Below, one piece after another: positions 32,081 to 39,880 of a stretch of DNA of 64,000 nucleotides. The position numbers and the translations under genes were made by a program. This DNA is from Streptomyces sp. A2-16 (GTDB lineage: Bacteria > Actinomycetota > Actinomycetes > Streptomycetales > Streptomycetaceae): positions 9,114,001 to 9,178,000 of the forward strand of contig NZ_CP063808.1 of NCBI RefSeq assembly GCF_018128905.1. Direction: 5' to 3'. The notes under the pieces are model-generated. The model was given only the letters and a program-made list of their open reading frames with translations. It searched no databases and had not been told where the DNA came from. Numbering within the stretch: position 1 is the stretch's first letter; each line of letters opens with the position of its first letter.

Positions 32081-35065
32081 ATGGACGGTGTACCGCGGGT
32101 GCCGGAGCAGAGGCGTCCCGGCTTCTCGGCGCAGGCCGGGGAGGAACCGGGACACCCGGCGGAGCCCGCGCCGCTGCACTTCAGTGTGCTCGGCCCGGTG
32201 CGTGCCCGGCGCGGTGAGGAGCTCCTGAACACCGGCTCCCCCCAGCAACGCGCCCTGCTCGCCGCCCTGTTGCTGCGCGAGGGCCGTACCGCCACCGCCG
32301 CCGAGCTGATCGACGCCCTGTGGGGCGAGGAGCCCCCGTCGCAGGCCCTGGCCGCCGTACGCACCTACGCCTCCCGGCTCCGCAAGATCCTCGACCCCGG
32401 CATCCTGGTCAGCGAGTCCGGCGGTTACGCGATCCGCGGACTCGGCGAGGACGCGCTCGACCTGGCCGCAGCCCAGGAACTCGCCACCCGGGCCGAGAAG
32501 GCCCGCACCGCCGGCGACCTGTGCCACGCCCGTGACGTGCTCGGACGGGCGCTGGCCCTGTGGGACGGCGAGGTGCTCGCGGGCGTGCCCGGGCCGTACG
32601 CCGAGGCCCAGCGCGTGCGCCTGCAGGAATGGCGGCTGCAACTCCTCGAGTCCCGCCTGGACATGGACCTGGAGCAGGGCTGCCACGCGGAGGCGGTCTC
32701 CGAACTGACCGCCCTCACCGCCGAACACCCCCTGCGCGAGCGCCTGCGCGAACTGCTCATGCTGGCCCTGTACCGCTCCGGCCGCCAGGCGGAGGCCCTC
32801 GCGGTCTACGCCGACACCCGCCGCCTCCTCGCCGACGAACTCGGCGTCGACCCGCGCCCCGGCCTGCGCGAGCTCCAGCAGCGCATCCTCCAGGCCGACC
32901 CCGGCCTCGCGGCCCCCTCCTCCCCGCAGCCCGAACCGGTCGCGGCCCCCGTCCGCCCCGCCCAGCTCCCCGCCACGGTCCCGGACTTCACCGGCCGCGC
33001 GTCCTTCGTCACCGAACTGAGCGAGGTGCTCGCCTCCGGCTCCGAGGGCCGCGTGATGGCGGTCTCCGCGCTGGCCGGCATCGGCGGCGTCGGCAAGACG
33101 ACCCTCGCCGTGCACGTGGCCCATCAGGCCCGCCCGGCCTTCCCCGACGGGCAGCTCTACGTCGACCTCCAGGGCGCCGGCAACCGGGCGGCCGAGCCGG
33201 AGACGGTCCTGGGCGCCTTCCTCAGAGCCCTCGGCACCGCCGACTCCGCGATCCCGGACTCCCTGGAGGAGCGGGCCGCCCTGTACCGCTCGGTCCTGGA
33301 CGGCCGCCGGGTCCTCGTCCTGCTCGACAACGCGCGCGACGCGGCCCAGATACGGCCCCTGCTGCCCGGCACGGAAGGCTGCGCCGCCCTGGTGACCTCC
33401 CGGGTCCGGATGGTCGATCTCGCCGGGGCGCACCTGGTCGACCTGGACGTGATGTCCCCCGACGAGGCCCTCCAGCTGTTCACGAAGATCGTCGGCGAGG
33501 AGCGGGTCGCCTCCGAGCGCAAGGCCGCCCTCGACGTGGTCGCCGCCTGCGGCTTCCTCCCCCTCGCCATCCGTATCGCCGCCTCGCGCCTGGCCGCCCG
33601 CCGCACCTGGACGGTGTCGGTCCTCGCGGCGAAGCTCGCCGACGAGCGGCGCCGCCTCGACGAACTCCAGGCCGGCGACCTCGCGGTCAAGGCGACCTTC
33701 GAGCTCGGCTACGGCCAGCTGGAGCCCGCTCAGGCCCGCGCCTTCCGGCTGCTGGGCCTCGCGGACGGCCCGGACATCTCCCTCGCCGCGGCGGCCGCCG
33801 TACTGGACCTGCCCGTCGAGGACACCGAGGACCTCCTGGAGGCCCTGGTCGACACCTCGCTCCTGGAGTCGGCGGCGCCCGGCCGCTACCGGTTCCACGA
33901 CCTCGTACGCCTCTACGCGCGTGCGTGCGCCGAACGCGACGAGTGGCCGCCGTCCGAGCGGGAGGCGGCGCTGTCGCGGCTCCTGGACTTCTATCTGGCG
34001 ACCGCGGCGGCCGTGTACGCCATCGAGCGGCCCGGGGACCGGCTGGTGGAGCACCTGGAGGAGATCCGCCACCCCGGGCTGTCCTTCGCGGACCGCCACA
34101 GCGCCCAGGACTGGCTGTACGCGGAGGCCAACGCGCTGCTCGCGTTCGTCCAGCAGTGCGCGAAGGGGGCGCTGCTGCGACGCGCGGTGGACCTGTTGTG
34201 GGTGGCGAAGGACCTGGCCGAGTCGGGGGCCAACTCGAAGCAGTACGAGGTCGCCGCCGTCGCCCTGCGGGACGCGGCCGACGCGGCCGACGACCCGCGC
34301 ACACGCGCGCGTGCGCTCACCACTCTCACCAACGTCCACCTCGTCGCCGGCCGCTTCGAGCAGGCGGACGCGGAGGCCCGGCTGGCCATGGAGCTGGCCC
34401 GCGCGGCCGGCGACCTGGCGCCCAGCTGCTGGGCCGCCAACGACCGCGGCATCATCGCGCTCTACCAGGGGCGGCACGCTGAGGGCGAGGCATGCCTGAA
34501 GGAGGCGATCGAGAGCTTCCGGCTCGACCGGAACCTCGCGGGCGAGGCCAGCGCGCTGTGCAACCTCTCCCGTATCCACCTGGCCATGGGGCAGAGCACG
34601 AGCGCGGTGGAGCTCGCCCAGCAGGGCATCGTCATCTACGACCGGCTGGGGCACGCGCTGCGCGGTGCCAACGGGCGGTACGCGCTGGGGCTCGCGCTCA
34701 CGGGTCAGGGGCAACTGGACGCGGCCGTGGACCGGTTGACGGAGGCGCTGGAGGTCTTCCGTGACAGCCGGCAGCGGCTGTGGGAGGGCATGACGCTGTT
34801 CCGGCTCGCCGAGGCGCACCTCGCCGGCCGCCGTCCCGCGCAGGCCGCCGCGCTCACCGAGCAGGCCCTGGCCGTCCTGCGGGGCATCGGCGGCGAGTGG
34901 CGGCGCGGCAACGTCCTGACGGTCCTCGGCCGCGCCCTCAGCGGTCTCGGCCAGCCCGGCCGGGCGGAGGCCTGCTGGCAGGAGGCCCTCGCCATCTTCG
35001 ACCACCTGGGCTCACCGGAGGCCACCCAGGTACGCCACCTCCTCACCCCGTCGGCCGCCGCGTAG
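32081..35065 (+). CDS. afsR: AfsR global regulator (SARP-NB-ARC-TPR)
   Basis: A 994-residue protein recognised as AfsR, the pleiotropic activator of secondary metabolism in Streptomyces. Domains in order are an OmpR-like SARP DNA-binding domain (LLREGRTATAAELIDALWGE, TYASRLRKIL), a bacterial transcriptional activation domain to about residue 280, an NB-ARC ATPase with Walker A GIGGVGKTT near residue 335, and TPRs from about residue 620. The length and start MDGVPRVPEQRRPG match the known protein. AfsK phosphorylates it, it then binds the afsS promoter, and afsS follows downstream here. The ATG follows GGGGGACGG. The identification is strong. Confidence 0.95.
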   Translation: MDGVPRVPEQRRPGFSAQAGEEPGHPAEPAPLHFSVLGPVRARRGEELLNTGSPQQRALLAALLLREGRTATAAELIDALWGEEPPSQALAAVRTYASRLRKILDPGILVSESGGYAIRGLGEDALDLAAAQELATRAEKARTAGDLCHARDVLGRALALWDGEVLAGVPGPYAEAQRVRLQEWRLQLLESRLDMDLEQGCHAEAVSELTALTAEHPLRERLRELLMLALYRSGRQAEALAVYADTRRLLADELGVDPRPGLRELQQRILQADPGLAAPSSPQPEPVAAPVRPAQLPATVPDFTGRASFVTELSEVLASGSEGRVMAVSALAGIGGVGKTTLAVHVAHQARPAFPDGQLYVDLQGAGNRAAEPETVLGAFLRALGTADSAIPDSLEERAALYRSVLDGRRVLVLLDNARDAAQIRPLLPGTEGCAALVTSRVRMVDLAGAHLVDLDVMSPDEALQLFTKIVGEERVASERKAALDVVAACGFLPLAIRIAASRLAARRTWTVSVLAAKLADERRRLDELQAGDLAVKATFELGYGQLEPAQARAFRLLGLADGPDISLAAAAAVLDLPVEDTEDLLEALVDTSLLESAAPGRYRFHDLVRLYARACAERDEWPPSEREAALSRLLDFYLATAAAVYAIERPGDRLVEHLEEIRHPGLSFADRHSAQDWLYAEANALLAFVQQCAKGALLRRAVDLLWVAKDLAESGANSKQYEVAAVALRDAADAADDPRTRARALTTLTNVHLVAGRFEQADAEARLAMELARAAGDLAPSCWAANDRGIIALYQGRHAEGEACLKEAIESFRLDRNLAGEASALCNLSRIHLAMGQSTSAVELAQQGIVIYDRLGHALRGANGRYALGLALTGQGQLDAAVDRLTEALEVFRDSRQRLWEGMTLFRLAEAHLAGRRPAQAAALTEQALAVLRGIGGEWRRGNVLTVLGRALSGLGQPGRAEACWQEALAIFDHLGSPEATQVRHLLTPSAAA

Positions 35066-35100
35066 CCCCTCCGGCGGCAGGGTCCCGCTCCGGGGGCGCG

Positions 35101-35160
35101 GACCGACGGGGAGCGTCGTCGACCGGCGCGGACCGACGGGGAGCGTCGTCGACCGGCGCG
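35101..35160. repeat. Exact 30-bp tandem duplication
   Basis: Bases 35101-35130 and 35131-35160 are identical; each unit begins gaccgacggggagcgtcgtc. It lies 35 bp after the afsR stop. Such exact copies suggest recent slippage or duplication. Confidence 0.9.
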
Positions 35161-35400
35161 CCACACCGGCAGCCGACCACCACGGGCGACCGAGGGACGG
35201 TCCGGACGAGCGGGCGTCGCCCACGGCAACGGTCCGCACCGCCACGAACCGCCGTGCGGCACGGCCCGGACCACCACGGGCGGGCCCGGGCAACTTGCCT
35301 TCCGGCCCTGTCGGCGGTGGTCGTCCGGCCGGTGCCGATGCCGGGATCCCCATGCCGGGATCCACGGCCCGCACCCGCGTGCGGCACACGTACCGGGCAG

Positions 35401-35420
35401 GCGTTCATCGTTCGTTTATC
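35401..35420 (+). promoter_or_regulatory. Candidate AfsR/PhoP-binding repeat upstream of afsS
   Basis: Two partly matching units, GTTCATC (35402) and GTTTATC (35414), flank a GTTC in the run gcgttcatcgttcgtttatc. AfsR and PhoP are known to bind overlapping direct repeats of the GTTCA type upstream of afsS. The distance to the afsS start (about 165 bp) is compatible with an upstream activation site. This is a by-eye match, not a proven site. Confidence 0.5.
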
Positions 35421-35491
35421 GCGGCGCGGGAAGCTCCTGGTGTCGATCCGTCGCGTCGGGGGGCAGACGGGTCAGCGGTGGTCCCCATCGC

Positions 35492-35497
35492 TAGGGT
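35492..35497 (+). promoter_or_regulatory. Possible -10 element of afsS promoter
   Basis: The hexamer TAGGGT fits the Streptomyces -10 consensus TAGRRT. It lies 87 bp upstream of the afsS start. No good -35 element is seen, which would fit activator dependence. Confidence 0.35.
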
Positions 35498-35584
35498 TAC
35501 CGACCCTGACAAGTCCGCCCGGCGGCCCTCGGGGGAGCCGCCGGGTGGACAGCGCCCATCACCGGAACGGGAGAGTCACCACCC

Positions 35585-35773
35585 ATGAGTGCAACCGAGA
35601 AGCAGGACGGCACGGTCAAGCCGCTCGACAACCACGCCACGGGCACCGAGGACGAGGTCAAGCCGCTCGACAACCACGCCACCGGCGCCGAGAAGGTCGT
35701 CACCCTGGCCGCCGGCACGACGGACGGCACGGTCAAGCCGCTCGACAACCACGCCACGGACGAGAAGGCCTGA
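35585..35773 (+). CDS. afsS: AfsS, small sigma-factor-like activator of secondary metabolism
   Basis: A 62-residue protein made of three copies of a VKPLDNHAT motif (near residues 11, 27 and 50), separated by acidic linkers. This repeat is the hallmark of AfsS (AfsR2), which raises antibiotic production and is the main target of AfsR. The position directly downstream of afsR, same strand, matches the known gene order. The start follows GGGAGAG at nine bases. The protein is too short to have domains; the mode of action is not settled. It is convergent with the FadD3-like ligase gene. Confidence 0.93.
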   Translation: MSATEKQDGTVKPLDNHATGTEDEVKPLDNHATGAEKVVTLAAGTTDGTVKPLDNHATDEKA

Positions 35774-35856
35774 CAAGGACTTTCCGGACACGGGGATCGG
35801 CCGCGGCGGCGCGGAGGGGGAGCCGTCGCGGCCGAGGCGTGTCCGGGGCCGGTCGT

Positions 35857-37407
35857 TCAGGGCCGCCGCAGCTCGCCCTTGACCACCTTCCCGCTCGCGT
35901 TCCTGGGCAGTCGGGCCACGAACTCCACCGTCCTGGGCACCTTGTAGTTCGCCATCTCCCGGCGCGCCCACGCGATCAGGTCGTCGCCGGTCAGGACCGA
36001 GCCCGGGCGCCGGACCACGTACGCCTTGCCGACCTCGCCGAGCCGTGCGTCGGGCACGCCGATCACCGCCACGTCGGCCACCGCCGGGTGCAGCCCGAGG
36101 AGTTGCTCTATCTCCGCCGGGTACGCGTTGAAGCCGCCGACGATGAACATGTCCTTCAGGCGGTCGGTGATGCGGAGGTTCCCGGCGGCGTCCAGGACTC
36201 CGACGTCGCCCGTGCGCAGCCAGCCGTCCTCCGTCACCGCCTCCGCGGTGGCGGCCTCGTCCTCGTAGTAGCCGCGCATCACGTTGAAGCCGCGGACCAG
36301 GACCTCACCGGGCTCCCCGGGCGGCGCCTCGACCCGCACCTCCGTCCCCGGGATCGCCCGCCCGGACGTCGACGCGATCACCGGCAGCGGGTCGCCGCGC
36401 CGGCACATCGTCACGATGCCGCTCGCCTCCGAGAGGCCGTACGCGGTCAGGACGGTCTCCACACCCAGCTCGCCGTGCAGTTGCTCGACCAGCCTCAGTG
36501 GAACCACGGCCGCGCCCGTGACCACCAGCCGCAGCGCCGACAGGTCGTGGGAGGACCGCGCCGGGTGGTCCAGGAGCGACTGGTGGAGGGTGGGCGGGCC
36601 CGGCAGCACCGAGACCCGCTCCGCCGCGATGTTCGCCAGCACGGTGTCCACGTCGAACACCGGCTGCGGGATCATCGTCGCCCCGCGCATCAGACAGGCG
36701 ATCACCCCGGCCTTGTAACCGAAGGTGTGGAAGAAGGGGTTGACGATGAGGTAGCGGTCGCCCTGTCGCAACCCGGCCAGCTCGCACCAGACCTCGTACG
36801 CCCGTAACGTCTGCTCGTGGGTGATCACCGCGCCCTTGGGACGGCCGGTCGTGCCGGACGTGAAGACGATGTCGGACGGCCAGGACCCCTCGACGGCCGA
36901 GGCCCGCGCCCGCACCTCGGCCTCCCCCACCCCGTCGCCGCTCGCCAGGAAGTCCTTCCAGGTGCGGTAGTCGGCGGGGGCGTCGTCCGACAGCACCACC
37001 ACCTGCTCCAGGTCCGGCAGTCCCGGCCCCTCCGCGACCGCCCGGCGCAGGGACGCCACGTACGAGGTGCCCAGGAAGGTGCCGGTGACGAACAGCAGCC
37101 GGGTCCCGCTCCGGCGCAGCACGTCCGCGGCCTCGGTGCCCTTGAAGCGGGTGTTGAGGGGCACCAGGACCGCCCCCGCCGACACCGCTCCCAGTGCCGA
37201 GACCATCCAGTCCAGGGAGTTGGGGGCCCAGACGGCCACCCGGTCCCCCGGCCGTACGTCGTTGGCGACGCACGCGGCGGCCGCCCGCTCCACGCGGGCG
37301 CCCAGCTCCTCGAACGTGATCCGGTTGCGGCCCTCCACCACCGCCTCCGTGGCGGCGTACCGCCGCGCGGCCCAGCCGACCAGCTCCGGGATGCTGCGCC
37401 ACTTCAC
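35857..37407 (-). CDS. Acyl-CoA ligase of the FadD3 type
   Basis: A 516-residue ANL-superfamily acid-CoA ligase. Adenylation motifs are FTSGTTGRPKGAVITHEQ (A3), AYGLSEASGIVTM (A5), WLRTGDVGVLDAAGNLRITDRLKD (within A7-A8) and the C-terminal Lys in NASGKVVKGELRR. The stretch VNPFFHTFGYKAGVIACL closely recalls FadD3, which activates the steroid CD-ring acid HIP in actinobacteria. A steroid-acid substrate is therefore a hypothesis, not a reading. It is divergent from the lipid-transfer thiolase gene across a 105-bp gap with two palindromes, and convergent with afsS. Confidence 0.86.
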   Translation of the reverse strand: MKWRSIPELVGWAARRYAATEAVVEGRNRITFEELGARVERAAAACVANDVRPGDRVAVWAPNSLDWMVSALGAVSAGAVLVPLNTRFKGTEAADVLRRSGTRLLFVTGTFLGTSYVASLRRAVAEGPGLPDLEQVVVLSDDAPADYRTWKDFLASGDGVGEAEVRARASAVEGSWPSDIVFTSGTTGRPKGAVITHEQTLRAYEVWCELAGLRQGDRYLIVNPFFHTFGYKAGVIACLMRGATMIPQPVFDVDTVLANIAAERVSVLPGPPTLHQSLLDHPARSSHDLSALRLVVTGAAVVPLRLVEQLHGELGVETVLTAYGLSEASGIVTMCRRGDPLPVIASTSGRAIPGTEVRVEAPPGEPGEVLVRGFNVMRGYYEDEAATAEAVTEDGWLRTGDVGVLDAAGNLRITDRLKDMFIVGGFNAYPAEIEQLLGLHPAVADVAVIGVPDARLGEVGKAYVVRRPGSVLTGDDLIAWARREMANYKVPRTVEFVARLPRNASGKVVKGELRRP

Positions 37408-37438
37408 ATCGGCCTCCCCGAAAGCGGAAACGCATTAG

Positions 37439-37453
37439 CTGACTACCCGTCAG
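37439..37453. promoter_or_regulatory. Operator-like palindrome CTGAC-TACCC-GTCAG (site 5)
   Basis: A perfect dyad flanked by TTAG and ATTAG, in the divergent gap between the FadD3-like gene and the lipid-transfer thiolase gene. A second site lies 27 bp away centre to centre. Confidence 0.75.
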
Positions 37454-37465
37454 ATTAGCTGTAGC

Positions 37466-37480
37466 CTGACGGGCTGTCAG
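37466..37480. promoter_or_regulatory. Operator-like palindrome CTGAC-GGGCT-GTCAG (site 6)
   Basis: A perfect dyad and the partner of site 5 in the divergent FadD3/thiolase gap. The centre-to-centre distance of 27 bp is not a whole number of turns, so the two may bind dimers independently and serve opposite genes. Confidence 0.75.
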
Positions 37481-37512
37481 CAGGCCTCACAGTGTGCGGA
37501 GGTGCGTGCAGC

Positions 37513-38664
37513 GTGACCCTCAAGGACGCCACGGCGATCGTCGGTATCGGACGGACCCCCTTCGCCAAACACCTCGCCGAGGACGAGAGGACCCTGGCCT
37601 GCCGGGCCGTTCTCGCCGCCCTCGACGACGCCGGGATCGCCCCCGGCGAGGTCGACGCCCTGGCCTCGTACACCATGGAGGAGACGGACGAGGTCGAGCT
37701 CGCGAAGGCCGTCGGCTTCGGCGACCTCACCTTCTTCAGCAGGATCGGCTACGGCGGCGGCGGTTCCTGCGCGACGGTCGCCCACCTCGCGGCGGCGATA
37801 GCGAGCGGACAGGCCACGGTCGGGGTCGCCTGGCGCTCACGCAAGCGGGGCTCCGGCCCCCGCCCCTGGACCAACACCACCGTCCAACTCCCCACCCCCG
37901 CCCAGTGGACGAGACCCTTCGGCCTGCTCCGGCCCGCCGACGAGATCGCCATGCTCACCCGCCGCTACATGCACGAGTACGGCGCCACCCGCGACCACCT
38001 CTTCAACGTCGCCCTGGCCTGCCGCAACCGCGCCAACCAGAACCCCGCCGCGATCATGTACGAGCGCCCGCTGACCCGCGAGATGTACATGACCTCCCGC
38101 TGGATCAGCGAGCCGCTGTGCCTCTTCGACAACTGCCTCGAGACGGACGGGGCGTTGGCCTGCGTGGTCGTCAGCAGGGAGCGGGCCCGCGACTGCCCCG
38201 CCACCCCCGTCTACGTCCACTCCGCCGCCCAGGGCCTGCCCGCCCAGCACCACGGCATGGTCAACTACTGGAACGACGACCCGCTCACCGGCCCCGCCTG
38301 GACCGCCGCCCGGCACCTGTGGAAGCACGCCGACTTCACCCCGCAGGACGTCGACGTGGCCCAGATCTACGACGCGTTCACCTCCCTCGTCCCGCTCTCC
38401 CTGGAGGGCTACGGCTTCTGCGGGCGCGGCGAGGGCGGCGCGTTCACCGAGCAGGGGGCCCTGGAGATCGGCGGACGGCTGCCGATCAACACCGGCGGGG
38501 GCGGGCTCTCCGAGGCCTACGTGCACGGCTTCAACCTCATCGACGAGGGCGTGCGGCAACTGCGCGGGACCAGCACCGCCCAGGTCCCGGACGCCGCCAC
38601 CTGCCTCGTCACCGCCGGCGAGGGCGTCCCCACCTCCGCCCTGCTGCTGACCAACAGGAGCTGA
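37513..38664 (+). CDS. Lipid-transfer protein / thiolase-like (SCPx, Ltp type)
   Basis: A 383-residue thiolase-fold protein of the SCPx/Ltp group. It shows AIVGIGRTPFAKHLAEDE at the start, YGGGGSCATVAHLAAAIASG around the expected active-site region, the conserved Tyr in QIYDAFTSL, and INTGGGGLSEAYVHG near the end. Relatives act with a DUF35 partner as thiolases or retro-aldolases on CoA thioesters of steroid side chains, and such a partner is encoded directly downstream (one base gap). The GTG at 37513 is chosen with GGAGGTG upstream; the frame from 37492 lacks a binding site. It opens a plus-strand operon. Confidence 0.87.
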   Translation: MTLKDATAIVGIGRTPFAKHLAEDERTLACRAVLAALDDAGIAPGEVDALASYTMEETDEVELAKAVGFGDLTFFSRIGYGGGGSCATVAHLAAAIASGQATVGVAWRSRKRGSGPRPWTNTTVQLPTPAQWTRPFGLLRPADEIAMLTRRYMHEYGATRDHLFNVALACRNRANQNPAAIMYERPLTREMYMTSRWISEPLCLFDNCLETDGALACVVVSRERARDCPATPVYVHSAAQGLPAQHHGMVNYWNDDPLTGPAWTAARHLWKHADFTPQDVDVAQIYDAFTSLVPLSLEGYGFCGRGEGGAFTEQGALEIGGRLPINTGGGGLSEAYVHGFNLIDEGVRQLRGTSTAQVPDAATCLVTAGEGVPTSALLLTNRS

Positions 38665-38665
38665 C

Positions 38666-39073
38666 ATGCTCGAACCGGTGAAGGACGCCACGGGCGCCCC
38701 CTTCTGGCAGTACGCGGCCCGGGGCGAACTGCGCGTCCAGGCCTGCGCCGACTGCGGCGAACTCCGCTTCCCGCCCCGACCCTGCTGCCCGCACTGCCAG
38801 TCCTTCGGGTCCGAGTGGCGCCCGGTCTCCGGGCGCGGCCGGGTCTGGTCCTACGTCGTCCCCCACCCGCCCCTCCTGCCCGACTACGCGGCGCAGGCGC
38901 CGTACAACGTGATCGTGGTCGAGCTGGAGGAGGCCCCGCGGATACGGCTGGTCGGGAACCTGGTCGGCGCGGCCGGGGCGCGGCTCGACTCGTTCGATCC
39001 GGGCCGGATCCGGATCGGTGCCCGGGTGCACGTGGTGTTCTCCGACGGGCTGCCGCAGTGGGTGCTGTCGTGA
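38666..39073 (+). CDS. DUF35 (zinc-ribbon OB-fold) partner of the lipid-transfer protein
   Basis: A 135-residue protein with a rubredoxin-like zinc ribbon, CADC (Cys27, Cys30) and CPHC (Cys41, Cys44), followed by an OB fold (RVWSYVVPHPPLLPDYAAQA). DUF35 proteins bind Ltp-type thiolases; in Mycobacterium and Thermomonospora the DUF35 part of ChsH2 binds Ltp2 in a steroid side-chain retro-aldolase. The start overlaps the Ltp gene end by proximity (gap of one base), and its stop overlaps the next gene (GTGA), so the three are tightly coupled. This supports an Ltp-DUF35-hydratase complex. Confidence 0.9.
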   Translation: MLEPVKDATGAPFWQYAARGELRVQACADCGELRFPPRPCCPHCQSFGSEWRPVSGRGRVWSYVVPHPPLLPDYAAQAPYNVIVVELEEAPRIRLVGNLVGAAGARLDSFDPGRIRIGARVHVVFSDGLPQWVLS

Positions 39074-39843
39074 CCGGGCTGCGGGTCGCCGCCGACAAGG
39101 ACACCGGCGTCGCGGTCGTCACCCTCGACCGGCCGCACCGGCTCAACGCCATCGACCTCGCCCTGCGGGACGAACTCGTGTCGGCCTGGCGGGAGTTGCG
39201 GTTCGACGACACCGTACGGGCCGTGGTGCTGACCGGGGCCGGGGAGCGGGCCTTCTGCACCGGCCTGGACCGGGACACGGACGTACCGCAGCCCGACTCC
39301 CCCTACATGGCGGACGATCCGCTGCTGCACGTGGGGCCGAAGTCCTGCAACCTCTGGAAGCCGGTCATCGCGGCGGTGAACGGGATGGCCTGCGGGGGTG
39401 CCTTCTATCTCCTCGGCGAGAGCGACTTCCTCGTCGCCGACCCGGCCGCGACCTTCTTCGACCCGCACACCACGTACGGCATGGTCAGCGCCTACGAGTC
39501 GGTGCTCATGGCACAGCTCATGCCGCACGGCGAGGCCGCCCGGACGGCACTCATGGGGACGGCGGAACGGCTCTCCGCCGAGCGCGCCCACGCCATCGGG
39601 CTGGTCACCGAACTCACCGGGCCCGGCGGGGCGTTGACGGCCGCGACCGCCGCCGCGTCGGTCATCGCCGGGTATCCGGCACAAGGGGTGCAGGGCACGG
39701 TGCGCGCGCTCTGGGCGGCCAAGGAGGCGGCCGTGCAGCGGGGGTTCGCGCAGGCACCCCACCTCGTCGCGCTCGGGAATCTCCCCCCGGAGCGGCAGAC
39801 GGAACTGTTCCGTTCACGCCGGCCCGAGTTCCGATTGCGTTAG
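39070..39843 (+). CDS. Enoyl-CoA hydratase/isomerase family protein
   Basis: A 257-residue crotonase-fold protein. It has LDRPHRLNAIDLALRDEL, an oxyanion-hole region in GAGERAFCTGLDRDT, and the second conserved block in AAVNGMACGGAFYLLGESDF. The usual GxGxxxxxGAD pattern is replaced by CTGLDRD, which is seen in several crotonase subgroups. It would hydrate an enoyl-CoA or carry out a related reaction on the acyl-CoA thioester fed by the ligase and dehydrogenase. The GTG start overlaps the DUF35 stop by four bases. It is the third gene of the Ltp operon. Confidence 0.86.
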   Translation: MTGLRVAADKDTGVAVVTLDRPHRLNAIDLALRDELVSAWRELRFDDTVRAVVLTGAGERAFCTGLDRDTDVPQPDSPYMADDPLLHVGPKSCNLWKPVIAAVNGMACGGAFYLLGESDFLVADPAATFFDPHTTYGMVSAYESVLMAQLMPHGEAARTALMGTAERLSAERAHAIGLVTELTGPGGALTAATAAASVIAGYPAQGVQGTVRALWAAKEAAVQRGFAQAPHLVALGNLPPERQTELFRSRRPEFRLR

Positions 39844-39880
39844 CAATGTAGGTGCCCTATACAGGCGTATGCTCACCCCC

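Larger units (their letters stand above)
35066..35584. other. afsR-afsS intergenic region with repeats and candidate promoter elements
   Basis: The 519-bp gap holds an exact 30-bp tandem duplication (35101-35160), a candidate AfsR/PhoP box (35401-35420), and a TAGGGT hexamer (35492-35497) that could be the -10 element of the afsS promoter. No convincing open frame is seen in either strand. Confidence 0.5.

Noticed and set aside
31664..35005. Long minus-strand open frame opposite afsR
   Set aside because: A shadow of the GC-rich afsR gene; afsR has clear domains and known length.
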